The notes beneath the pieces are model-generated. The model worked only from the letters and a program-made list of their open reading frames with translations. It ran no database searches and had not been told where the DNA came from. From Verrucomicrobiota bacterium (lineage in GTDB: Bacteria; Verrucomicrobiota; Verrucomicrobiia; Opitutales; Intestinicryptomonadaceae): a stretch of 39,649 bases of DNA. Numbering within the stretch: position 1 is the first letter of the stretch; each line of letters opens with the position of its first letter. The stretch covers positions 1 to 39,649 of the forward strand of contig JAEXGH010000033.1 of the NCBI GenBank assembly GCA_023450935.1, in the 5' to 3' direction. Below, piece by piece: positions 24,225-31,941 of the stretch. The translations under genes were made by a program, and so were the position numbers.

Positions 24225-25343
24225 TTATTTGGAGGCGTTGTAGCGCGCAATCCAGCCGCGGCTCCACTGTTCGAAGTCGCCGAGTTCGATGTGTTCGCGC
24301 GCCTGACGCGTCAGAATTTGGAAGAATGTTATGTTGTGTATTGAAATGAGCGTGCACGCCAGCATTTCGTTGGCCTTTACCAAGTGCCTGATGTATGCGC
24401 GCGAAAAGTCCGACGCGTAGCTCGGAATTTCGGGGTCGAGGGGCGAGTGGTCTTCGGCAAAGCGGGCATTTTTGAGGTTTATTTCGCCGTCGAGCGTGAA
24501 CGCGCACGCATGGCGGGCAAGGCGCGTGGGCATAACGCAGTCGAACATATCCGCGCCCGAGGCTATCATTTGCAGAATTTGCGGAGGCGTTCCAACTCCC
24601 ATTACGTAGCGGGGCTTGTCGGCGGGGAGAATGTCGGCGCACCACTTTACTTGCGAGAGCATTTCCTCTTCGGGTTCGCCCACGCTCACGCCGCCTATTG
24701 CGAACCCCGGAAAGTCTATTTGCGAAATTTCGCGCGCGCAGTATTCGCGCAGGTCTTGGTAGCACGAGCCCTGCACGATGCCGAACGCCATCCGCCGCGC
24801 CTGCGGAAGTTCGAGCCTCAGGTATTCGTCGTGGCAGCGTTTCGCCCAGCGCAGGGTTCGGTCGACCGATTTTTTGCAGGCGTTTTTTTCGCAGGGGTAG
24901 GGTATGCACTCGTCGAGCACCATGCAGATGTCGGAACCCAGATTTTTCTGTATTTGCATGCAGCTTTCGGGGCTGATGAACAGCTTTTTGCCGTCGAGGT
25001 GCGAGCTGAACGCAATGCCGTCCTCCGAAATTTTTCTGAGCTTCGAGAGGCTGAACGCCTGAAATCCTCCGCTGTCGGTTAGAATGGGCTTATCCCAGCG
25101 CATGAATCCGTGCAGCCCTCCGAAGCGCGCAATCAGCTCCGACGTGGGGCGGATATTGAGATGGTATGTGTTCGAAAGTATTATCTGCGCGCCCGTTGCG
25201 TCTATTTGCGCGGGTGTAAGCCCCTTGACTGTCGCCTGCGTGCCGACGGGCATAAACACGGGCGTGTGCACGTCGCCGTGCGCCGTTTTGAGCACGGCGC
25301 GGCGCGCGTTTGAGGCGTCGGATTTTTTCAGGACTTCGAACAT
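24225..25343 (-). CDS. tgt: tRNA-guanine transglycosylase lacking the zinc-binding cysteines
   Basis: Swaps guanine 34 for a queuine precursor in tRNAs for Asp, Asn, His and Tyr. The 372 residues match the bacterial enzyme. Catalytic parts are intact: LTDSGGFQAFSL, DECIPYP, GIVQGSCYQDLR, GGVSVGEPEEEM, and the nucleophile aspartate in MFDCVMPTRLARH. The C-terminal zinc site is not. Where bacterial enzymes read PLDPxCxCxxC...SRAY, this one reads PLDPEIPSYASDFSRAY (residues 301-317): all three cysteines are gone and the loop is one residue shorter. The histidine of SIHN remains. It sits between purB (5 bases) and the acyl fusion (10 bases). Confidence 0.93.
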   Translation of the reverse strand: MFEVLKKSDASNARRAVLKTAHGDVHTPVFMPVGTQATVKGLTPAQIDATGAQIILSNTYHLNIRPTSELIARFGGLHGFMRWDKPILTDSGGFQAFSLSKLRKISEDGIAFSSHLDGKKLFISPESCMQIQKNLGSDICMVLDECIPYPCEKNACKKSVDRTLRWAKRCHDEYLRLELPQARRMAFGIVQGSCYQDLREYCAREISQIDFPGFAIGGVSVGEPEEEMLSQVKWCADILPADKPRYVMGVGTPPQILQMIASGADMFDCVMPTRLARHACAFTLDGEINLKNARFAEDHSPLDPEIPSYASDFSRAYIRHLVKANEMLACTLISIHNITFFQILTRQAREHIELGDFEQWSRGWIARYNASK

Positions 25344-25348
25344 ATCCC

Positions 25349-26767
25349 TTAGAGAATGGGGGCTGCCGTATAGGTCTTGGCTTCGGGAGTTTTCCCCACG
25401 GCGGCGTCGGCGCGGTTACAGAAGTCTTCCGTTTGAACTTCCGCAAGGGCGGTCGCCTTCTGGCCGTCGTGCGCTATTTTTTCAAGCTCGGGCATGGAAA
25501 GCGGCATGCGCGGGTCGTCGGCGAGGCGTTTGAGCAGGTCGTTTTCGGCGATTCTGCCCGCGCGGAGGTCGTTGGCGGTTGCAACGGCGTGCTCCTTGAT
25601 GACTTCGTGCGCGTCTTCGCGCCCGATTCCCTTTTTGACCGCGTTCATCATAACCGTTGTAGTAAGCAAAAACGGCATATACTTTGCGCATTCCGCCTTG
25701 ATTACCGCCTCGTTTACAACCATCTGGTTCATTATTGTTATGAAAGTTTCAAGCAGGCCGTCTATTGCGAAGAACGAGTCGGGCAGCACCACGCGGCGCA
25801 CCACCGAGCACGACACGTCGCCCTCGTTCCACTGGTCGCCCGCAAGCGAAGCCGCCATTTCCATATAGCCGCGCAGAATGACGTGGAAGCCGTTTATGCG
25901 TTCGCAGCTGCGCGAATTCATTTTGTGGGGCATTGCCGAAGAGCCCGTTTGCCCCTTTGCAAAACCTTCGCTTGCAAGCTCCATTCCCGCCATAATGCGC
26001 AGGGTTTTCGCGAAGCTCGACGCGCCCGCGCCGAGCTGATACAGGCGCGACACGCATTCGAAGTCGAGCGTGCGCGGGTATACCTGCCCCGTCGCGCCGA
26101 TACAGTGCGGAATGCCGAGGTGTTTTCTGATTTTTTCGTCGAGCTTCACCGCCTTGGAGGCGTCGCCGTCAAAAAGCGTGAGCTGGTCGAGCTGCGTGCC
26201 GACCGCGCCCTTGAGTCCGCGCACCGCGTAGGTGTCGATGAGAACGTCGAGGTTTTCAAGCGCGCGAAGCGAGTCTTCGCCGAATTCCGCAAGGCGTTTG
26301 CCGAAAGTTGTAAGCTGGGCGATGACGTTGTGCGTGCGCGCGGCGAGGACTGTAGCCTTGTATTTGCGCGCCTTTTGCGAAAGCAGCCACAACGCCGCCG
26401 CCGCCTTCACGCGGATTATCTTGAGCGATTCAAACACCTGCAGCTGCTCGACGCATTCGGTGAGGTCGCGGCTTGTCATTCCCTTATGGATATGTTCGTA
26501 GCCGGCGAGTTCGCAAAACTCCTCTATGCGCGCTTTGACATCGTGGCGCGTGATTTTTTCGCGCCTGTTGATTTCGTCTATCCTTATTGTGTTTTTTACC
26601 TTTTCGTAGGCGTCTATTGCCTCCTGCGGGATGTCCAACCCCAGCTCTTTTTGGGCTTTCATCACGGCAATCCAGAGATTGCGTTCAAGCAATATTTTGC
26701 CTTCCGCGCTCCAAATGTTTTTTATTGCATCGGAAGCGTATCTTTCAGCGAGAATGTTTGGTATCAT
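25349..26767 (-). CDS. purB: Adenylosuccinate lyase
   Basis: Splits fumarate from adenylosuccinate and from SAICAR in purine synthesis. It has 472 residues from the ATG at 26767 (MIPNILAERYAS). The superfamily signature GSSAMPHKMNSRSCERI is intact, and the histidine motifs TSRDLTECVE and AARTHNVIAQLTTF are present. A longer open frame to 27061 adds a low-quality N-terminus and is rejected. It is the first gene of a tight run purB-tgt-acyl fusion. Confidence 0.95.
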   Translation of the reverse strand: MIPNILAERYASDAIKNIWSAEGKILLERNLWIAVMKAQKELGLDIPQEAIDAYEKVKNTIRIDEINRREKITRHDVKARIEEFCELAGYEHIHKGMTSRDLTECVEQLQVFESLKIIRVKAAAALWLLSQKARKYKATVLAARTHNVIAQLTTFGKRLAEFGEDSLRALENLDVLIDTYAVRGLKGAVGTQLDQLTLFDGDASKAVKLDEKIRKHLGIPHCIGATGQVYPRTLDFECVSRLYQLGAGASSFAKTLRIMAGMELASEGFAKGQTGSSAMPHKMNSRSCERINGFHVILRGYMEMAASLAGDQWNEGDVSCSVVRRVVLPDSFFAIDGLLETFITIMNQMVVNEAVIKAECAKYMPFLLTTTVMMNAVKKGIGREDAHEVIKEHAVATANDLRAGRIAENDLLKRLADDPRMPLSMPELEKIAHDGQKATALAEVQTEDFCNRADAAVGKTPEAKTYTAAPIL

Positions 26768-27011
26768 ATTGCGCGTATCTTTACAGATTATTTGCGCCGT
26801 GTAAAATAAAAAATTGCCGCCGACGGGGCAGTGGATTTTCGGGCGGGAGGGGCGTGTTTGCACGAAGTGCGACTGTTTGCGGGGGTTGCTATGGGCGAGG
26901 GTATCCGCGTTTTTCGGAAGGGCTTGCGTTCTTCGATAGCGCATTTTTGCGAGGGGCGGCTTCTTCTGGAGATTTTCGCCCGCCCAATGCCGTCTGCTTG
27001 GGTGCGGGCAC
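26768..27011. other. Non-coding spacer upstream of purB
   Basis: About 240 bases between the purB start and the gdhA terminator. No gene or repeat copy is seen. A promoter for the purB run should lie here, but no clear -35/-10 pair stands out. Confidence 0.35.
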
Positions 27012-27041
27012 AAAAAGGGCGGCCGCAACACCGACCGCCCC
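27012..27041 (-). terminator. Terminator of gdhA
   Basis: GGGCGG at 27017-27022 pairs with CCGCCC at 27034-27039; on the minus strand a TTTTT run follows. It lies about 27 bases after the gdhA stop codon. Confidence 0.8.
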
Positions 27042-27067
27042 GATTCGTGCAATTTGTTCAAAGCCGA

Positions 27068-28411
27068 TTAGAAGCCCTGCGCAATCATTGCGTTTGCGAC
27101 CTTCTTGAAGCCCGCGATATTCGCGCCGTTCATGTAGTCGCCGGGTGTGCCGTATTCGGCAGCCGCTTCGAGGGCGTTCTTGTGAATGCTGCGCATGATG
27201 TTGTGCAGCTTTTCGTCGACTTCTTCGCGCGTCCAGCTCAGGCGGATTGCGTTCTGCGACATTTCCAAGCCCGACGTTGCAACGCCGCCCGCATTGGAGG
27301 CCTTGCCCGGAGCGTAGAGAATCTTGGCAGCCTTGTAGGCTTCGATTGCTTCGGGGGTTGAGGGCATATTCGCGCCTTCGGAAACGCACATGCAGCCGTT
27401 TGCCAACAGGTCTTTTGCGTTCTGGCCGTCGATTTCGTTCTGCGTAGCCGAGGGCATTGCAACCTCCGCCTTCGTCAAGCCCCACGGGCGTTTGCCTTCG
27501 TAATATTTGGCTTTGGGGAATTTCTTCGCGTATTCGGCAATTCTGCCGCGCTTGTTGTTCTTGAGGTCGAACACGAAAGCGAGTTTTTCTTCGTCGATAC
27601 CGTCTTCGTCGATAATCGAGCCGTTGGAGTCCGACATCGAAAGCGGTTTTGCGCCCAACTGAATGAGCTTTTCAACTGTGTATTGCGCGACATTGCCCGA
27701 GCCCGAAACCAAAACTCTCTTGCCTTCGAAACTCTGACCCTTTGTGGCGAGCATTTCCTGCGCAAAGTATGTGTTGCCGTAGCCCGTCGCTTCCGGACGA
27801 ATCAGCGAGCCGCCCCATTCGAGACCCTTGCCCGTCAGAACGCTGTCGTAGGAGTTTCTGCAACGCTTGTATTGACCGAAGAGGTAGCCGATTTCGCGGC
27901 CGCCTACGCCGATATCGCCTGCGGGAACGTCGGTATTCGGACCGATGTGTCTGTAGAGTTCGCGCATGAAGCTGTTGCAGAAGTTGCGGACTTCATTGTC
28001 GCTCTTGCCCTTGGGGTCGAAATCCGAACCACCTTTGCCGCCGCCCATCGGGAGCGTTGTAAGCGAGTTCTTCAAAACCTGTTCGAAACCGAGGAACTTG
28101 AGAATGCCCAAGTTGACCGAGGGGTGGAAACGCAGGCCGCCCTTGTAGGGGCCGATTGCGCTGTTGAACTGAACGCGGTAGCCTTGGTTGACGTGGATTT
28201 CGCCCTTGTCGTCAGCCCACGGAACTTGGAAAAGGATTACTCTTTCGGGAACAACCATTCTTTCGAGAATCTTGTTCTTCTCGTATTTCGAATCGGCGTC
28301 GAGAACGAGGCTCAACGAAGACAGCACTTCTTCCGCTGCCTGGAGGAATTCTTTTTCCCAGGGCTGTTTCGCTCTGAGGTCTTCCATTACTTTTGCTACA
28401 TATTTGTTCAT
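27068..28411 (-). CDS. gdhA: Glutamate dehydrogenase, NADP-type
   Basis: Fixes ammonia onto 2-oxoglutarate to give glutamate. The 447 residues from the ATG at 28411 match the hexameric bacterial enzyme. Motifs: GGLRFHPSVNLGILKFLGFEQ, the catalytic lysine in LPMGGGKGGSDFDPKG, PAGDIGVGGREIGYLFGQYK, and the nucleotide-binding RVLVSGSGNVAQYT. AAAGG lies 7 bases before the start; an upstream in-frame ATG (28453) has no such site. It is monocistronic and divergent from the glycosidase gene. Confidence 0.96.
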   Translation of the reverse strand: MNKYVAKVMEDLRAKQPWEKEFLQAAEEVLSSLSLVLDADSKYEKNKILERMVVPERVILFQVPWADDKGEIHVNQGYRVQFNSAIGPYKGGLRFHPSVNLGILKFLGFEQVLKNSLTTLPMGGGKGGSDFDPKGKSDNEVRNFCNSFMRELYRHIGPNTDVPAGDIGVGGREIGYLFGQYKRCRNSYDSVLTGKGLEWGGSLIRPEATGYGNTYFAQEMLATKGQSFEGKRVLVSGSGNVAQYTVEKLIQLGAKPLSMSDSNGSIIDEDGIDEEKLAFVFDLKNNKRGRIAEYAKKFPKAKYYEGKRPWGLTKAEVAMPSATQNEIDGQNAKDLLANGCMCVSEGANMPSTPEAIEAYKAAKILYAPGKASNAGGVATSGLEMSQNAIRLSWTREEVDEKLHNIMRSIHKNALEAAAEYGTPGDYMNGANIAGFKKVANAMIAQGF

Positions 28412-28504
28412 TTTTTTACCTTTTTTGGTGTTTAGTTTGAAATTGGCGCCCATCTTTACCGCTTAAAATCAATAGTCAAACCGTTTTTTTGACTTTTTTG
28501 CAAA

Positions 28505-28541
28505 AACTACAATTTTGAACATTTTTTACAATTTTGTAGTT
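28505..28541. promoter_or_regulatory. Inverted repeat in the gdhA/glycosidase divergent promoter region
   Basis: AACTACAA at 28505-28512 is the reverse complement of TTGTAGTT at 28534-28541, with an AT-rich spacer of 21 bases. The site sits in the middle of the divergent gap and may bind a regulator. Confidence 0.35.
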
Positions 28542-28652
28542 GTTTCGTGGCGATTTTATTGTGTGCGGCGCAAAAAAAACTCGACTATTGCGCCGAAAAT
28601 TGAAACACTGCAAAAAAAACTTACCGCTCGTATTAACGTCTTACAAGTATTT

Positions 28653-29765
28653 ATGATTATATCCAAAAAAGTTATTTTGACTATATCGTTTTTCGCGACT
28701 TTGTGTGCATATGCGGTTTCGGGAGGGGCAGGCTCGAAGCCCGCGGATTCCGCGTTCGTTCAAGCCAATGGTGTTTCGCCCGAAAAAATGGCGGAGATTT
28801 ATGAGAAAATCAAAACTCCATACAAATACGGCGTAGTTGTCCGCCCCCCCAAAGGAATGCTTGTAGACAGTCCCAGTGTTTTTCGCCACGGTAAAAACTG
28901 GTATATGATATACATCTTACAGGACGGTGCAGGTTATTCGACCCATCTGGCGGAGAGCAAAAATCTTCTCGACTGGCATCTGCTTGGGGAAATTCTAAAG
29001 CGTAAAAACAATGCCGATTGGGACGGTCAGCAGGCGGCGGGCTATTTGGCTCTGCAAAATTGCGACTTTTACGGCGACTGGAATCTGGAAAAATTCGACG
29101 GAAAATACTGGATGAGCTATCTCGGCGGCGCGCTCAAAGGCTACGAAACCGACCCTCTCTCGATAGGAATGTCATATAGCAAGAATCCGACAATTGCCGC
29201 CGAATGGACAAGGTTGCCGCTTCCTGTGCTTTCCGCGTCGGACAAGGATTCGCGCTATTTTGAAAAACTGACGCTTTACAAAAGCAACATTATCCGCGAC
29301 CCTCAAAAAAGGCTCGGAGCGGAATTTGTAATGTTCTACAACTGCAAAACCACAGGGGGCTACGAACGCATTTCAATGGCGCTCTCCGACGATATGAAAA
29401 CGTGGCGCAGATTCGGCAAGGAACCGATTGTAGATGCGGGCAAAGGCCTTTCTGGCGACCCCCAGGTTGTGCGTTTGGGCGACGTCTATGTCATGTTTTA
29501 CTTCAACGCCTTCTGCAAAAATTTCCCGAAAACGGCAGTCGAAACTTTCGCGTGTTCCACCGACCTTATTCATTGGACAGACTGGAACGGCGTGCCGCTT
29601 GTTGTTCCGTCGGAAAAATTCGACAACGTCTATGCGCACAAACCGTGGGTTGTAACTGACAACGGCGTAGTATACCATTTCTACTGCGCTGTCGGAAGCG
29701 AGGGTAGGGTAATCGCTCTTGCAACCTCCAAAAACCTTTCAAAAAACACTAAACTAAATCAATAA
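28653..29765 (+). CDS. Secreted five-bladed beta-propeller glycosidase (GH43/GH130-like)
   Basis: A probable exported carbohydrate-active enzyme. From the ATG at 28653 a signal peptide is clear (KKVILTISFFATLCAYAVSGG). The rest, about 345 residues, shows the blade pattern of GH43-type propellers: VDSPSVFRHGKNWYMIY near the front, EKFDGKYWMSYLGG, EFVMFYNCKT, DPQVVRLGDVYVMFYF and KPWVVTDNGVVYHFYCA. The first blade aspartate (VDSP) is a likely catalytic residue. A longer frame from 28515 gives no signal peptide and is rejected. It is 8 bases before a DeoR-type regulator and co-transcribed with it. The substrate cannot be told. Confidence 0.78.
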   Translation: MIISKKVILTISFFATLCAYAVSGGAGSKPADSAFVQANGVSPEKMAEIYEKIKTPYKYGVVVRPPKGMLVDSPSVFRHGKNWYMIYILQDGAGYSTHLAESKNLLDWHLLGEILKRKNNADWDGQQAAGYLALQNCDFYGDWNLEKFDGKYWMSYLGGALKGYETDPLSIGMSYSKNPTIAAEWTRLPLPVLSASDKDSRYFEKLTLYKSNIIRDPQKRLGAEFVMFYNCKTTGGYERISMALSDDMKTWRRFGKEPIVDAGKGLSGDPQVVRLGDVYVMFYFNAFCKNFPKTAVETFACSTDLIHWTDWNGVPLVVPSEKFDNVYAHKPWVVTDNGVVYHFYCAVGSEGRVIALATSKNLSKNTKLNQ

Positions 29766-29773
29766 TTCGATAT

Positions 29774-30526
29774 ATGTTGGCAAGACAAAGACAAAGGGTT
29801 ATCCTAAACATGCTCGAAACCCAATCGAGCCTCAGAACAATAGAACTGGCAAGGCATTTCGACGTCACCGACGAAACAATTCGCCGCGACTTGGAGTATC
29901 TCGATTCCGAACACAAGCTCATTCGCACCCACGGCGGCGCGCTCCGCATTGAAAAGCGCGGCGTAGACCTGCCCATGCAAAAACGCCTTCAGGAGAACCG
30001 CGTCCAAAAACAGGAAATCGCGAAAATCGCGCTGAAATACATCAGCGAGGGCGAAACAATTTTTCTCGACGCAAGCTCCACGGTGCTCGCTCTTGCGGAA
30101 ATTCTGCCCGACATGGAATTGACTGTCGTTACAAACGCGCACGACTGCATAGGCCCAATTATGTCCAAGTCGAAAATCAACCTGATTGCAACGGGCGGAA
30201 AACTCGACCGTTTCAGCCACAGCTACGGCGGCTTTATGACGTGGACAATGGTCAAAAAATTCTCGGTCGACAAGGCGTTCTTCTCCTGCAACGGTGTCGA
30301 TTTGGAGCGCGGCGCAAGCGAGGCGGCCGAAATTCAGGCGGAGTTCAAGGAAAACGTATTGCCGCTCTGTGCCGAAAGGATTCTTCTTTGCGACGCCTCC
30401 AAGTTAGGTGTCAGAAGCACGCGTTTCTTTGCGGGCATGGACATCATTGACCGCGTTATCACCGACTCCGGCGCGGACGCCTCTTTCATCGAAAAGCTCG
30501 AAGCTGCGGGCGTTCAGGTAAACTAA
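29774..30526 (+). CDS. DeoR-family transcriptional regulator
   Basis: A sugar-phosphate-sensing repressor. It has 250 residues: the N-terminal DeoR helix-turn-helix (SLRTIELARHFDVTDETIRRDLEYL, then the family RTHGGALR) and a DeoRC sensor domain (IFLDASSTVLALAEILPD, TNAHDC, LCDASKLG). It follows the propeller glycosidase by 8 bases and probably controls that pair. The TTAAAG-tailed palindromic repeats follow directly. Confidence 0.93.
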   Translation: MLARQRQRVILNMLETQSSLRTIELARHFDVTDETIRRDLEYLDSEHKLIRTHGGALRIEKRGVDLPMQKRLQENRVQKQEIAKIALKYISEGETIFLDASSTVLALAEILPDMELTVVTNAHDCIGPIMSKSKINLIATGGKLDRFSHSYGGFMTWTMVKKFSVDKAFFSCNGVDLERGASEAAEIQAEFKENVLPLCAERILLCDASKLGVRSTRFFAGMDIIDRVITDSGADASFIEKLEAAGVQVN

Positions 30527-30544
30527 TTTTTTTATGATTCCTGA

Positions 30545-30595
30545 AGGGGCGGCGATTGCCTTTGGCAATACGCCTTTGCTCGTTGGTTAAAGTGG
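30545..30595 (+). repeat. Downstream palindromic repeat, copy E1
   Basis: GGGGCGGCGATTGCC-TTT-GGCAATACGCCTTTGC, then TTGGTTAAAGTGG. It is the cleanest copy of the family and starts about 18 bases after the DeoR stop codon. Confidence 0.85.
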
Positions 30596-30606
30596 TGAAG
30601 CATCAC

Positions 30607-30655
30607 GGGGCGGCGATAGGCTATGCCAATCCGCCTTTGCTTTTTTATTGAAGTT
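30607..30655 (+). repeat. Downstream palindromic repeat, copy E2
   Basis: GGGGCGGCGATAGGC-TAT-GCCAATCCGCCTTTGC, tail TTTATTGAAG. Second of three tandem copies in the same orientation. Confidence 0.85.
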
Positions 30656-30670
30656 AGCTCGGGGGCTTCA

Positions 30671-30720
30671 AAGACGGCGATTGTCTTTGCCAATCCGCCT
30701 TTAGCACCAGTTAAAGCTTT
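30671..30720 (+). repeat. Downstream palindromic repeat, copy E3
   Basis: AAGACGGCGATTGTC-TTT-GCCAATCCGCCTTT, tail CAGTTAAAGCTTT. Third tandem copy, about 63 bases from the second, as the second is from the first. Confidence 0.85.
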
Positions 30721-30733
30721 ACTCGCTTCAAAG

Positions 30734-30769
30734 AAAGAAGGGAATCGGTTTCCCGATTCCCTTCTTTTC
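30734..30769. terminator. Terminator after the DeoR gene
   Basis: AAGAAGGGAATCGG / CCGATTCCCTTCTTTTC is a near-perfect 14-pair hairpin with T-rich ends on both strands. It closes the glycosidase-DeoR message and can also end the opposing membrane protein gene. Confidence 0.85.
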
Positions 30770-30863
30770 TAATTCTCTACGATGTTGCATTGCCTTTTAT
30801 CGTGCAAACAAAACGGACACTGGGTTTTGCCCAACACCTGCGGCTCGGTTTGTGAAGACGCGT

Positions 30864-31550
30864 TTATTTTTCGAAGACAAAGTGTTCTTTCAGCCAGCCG
30901 AGAGGGTCGATTGCGCACAGGGTGAATCCGAGATAGCCGACAATTTCGGGGATTTCTTCGCACAAATTCGCCATATTACCGCTAAGCGTTTTCTCGAAAA
31001 TCTGCGCAACTGCTACAAGTATGAGCGACCCTACCATTGCCGCGCCCCATTTCGAAAAGGTAATTTTGAGAGCTTGTTCCCAGTAGCCCTTTAGGTCGGT
31101 GAAGATTGCCCACAAAAATATTGCAGTAAACATCACCACGGCTATGGTGTTTCTACCTACGCCGTCGAAGAAAAACACAATGCGTTCGTCCAGCCCGAAG
31201 TTTTCGAAATCGAGTTCGCGCATTATAAACGAGTAATACAGGAATGCGAAGAACGCGAATACCGCACGGAACTTCACTCCGTCGAGGAACAGGTAGCGCA
31301 CGAATGTCAGGCACGCTATCGCCAACAGCACAACTTGCGAGTTTTCCACAAGAGCGTCTTCTTCCATATCGGAGAAATCTCCCAAGATTAGCGAGTTGTA
31401 TAGCGAGTATACTACTATGCACACAACGGCAACTACAAGCACGCCCGAAAACGCCGTTTGTTTCGATGCAATCAATTTCGTAATTATTTCCTTTCTTTTT
31501 CCGACTTGTTGCGGAACTATATGACAGAAAGGGTATCGCGCGTCAAACAT
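30864..31550 (-). CDS. Unknown multi-pass membrane protein
   Basis: A 228-residue protein I do not recognise. It has five or six hydrophobic segments (VLVVAVVCIVVYSLYNSLIL, QVVLLAIACLTFVRYLFL, AVFAFFAFLYYSFIM, TIAVVMFTAIFLWAIF, MVGSLILVAVAQIF), with an acidic loop (DFSDMEEDALVEN) after the first. No conserved catalytic motif is seen. The first 20 or so residues before KLIASKQTAF are doubtful: the ATG at 31550 has no ribosome binding site, and a later non-ATG start near 31480 is possible (AAAGGA lies there). It stands alone, convergent with the DeoR gene. Function unknown. Confidence 0.6.
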   Translation of the reverse strand: MFDARYPFCHIVPQQVGKRKEIITKLIASKQTAFSGVLVVAVVCIVVYSLYNSLILGDFSDMEEDALVENSQVVLLAIACLTFVRYLFLDGVKFRAVFAFFAFLYYSFIMRELDFENFGLDERIVFFFDGVGRNTIAVVMFTAIFLWAIFTDLKGYWEQALKITFSKWGAAMVGSLILVAVAQIFEKTLSGNMANLCEEIPEIVGYLGFTLCAIDPLGWLKEHFVFEK

Positions 31551-31842
31551 TTATTTCGAAGATTGCGGTGCGCGTACGTGGGGCGACCGCCCCGAATTTT
31601 TCGCTTCGTCCCACACCGGCGTTTCCCATCGAACACGCTTTAACCTTCGTCGGCAGGAAACAATATGTTTTATTAACCTCGTGTTGCATACCCCGACAAC
31701 ATCCCGCCACGCCGAAAATTTTGCTCAACCTAAAACCACAACCTGCCAAAACAACAACCCGATACCCAAAGCGTGGCTTCTGAAAAATATGACAAATCTT
31801 CTGTAATCTTTCTCTTTGCCTCCGTGCTCCTTTAGAAAATAT
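31551..31842. other. Non-coding spacer
   Basis: About 290 bases, AT-rich in its second half, between two minus-strand genes. It should carry the promoter of the membrane protein gene. A small palindrome (GGGGCGACCGCCCC, about 31579) is visible. No gene seen. Confidence 0.35.
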
Positions 31843-31901
31843 AAAAAACTTTAATCAAAGAGCAAAGGCGCATTCGGCAATGCCGATTGCCGCCGCTTGC
31901 C
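31843..31901 (-). repeat. Downstream palindromic repeat, copy F (minus)
   Basis: On the minus strand: GCGGCGGCAATCGGC-ATT-GCCGAATGCGCCTTTGC followed by TTTGATTAAAGTTTTTTAT. It follows the terminator of the minus-strand beta-helix gene, so it is again downstream and in sense. Confidence 0.85.
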
Positions 31902-31907
31902 AAACAT

Positions 31908-31933
31908 AAAAAACCCCCGACGGGGGTCGGGGG
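31908..31933 (-). terminator. Terminator of the beta-helix gene
   Basis: CCCCCGAC / GTCGGGGG with a GGGG loop (plus-strand reading), followed on the minus strand by six T, 9 bases after the stop codon. Confidence 0.9.
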
Positions 31934-31941
31934 TATTGTCT

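Noticed and set aside
26768..27061. N-terminal extension of PurB to 27061
   Set aside because: The extra residues are proline/arginine-rich and run into the gdhA terminator; the family start matches the ATG at 26767.
30545..30720. Three regularly spaced repeats as a CRISPR array
   Set aside because: The repeats are degenerate palindromes with tails, the spacers are related to each other, and single copies occur elsewhere after genes; no cas genes are present.
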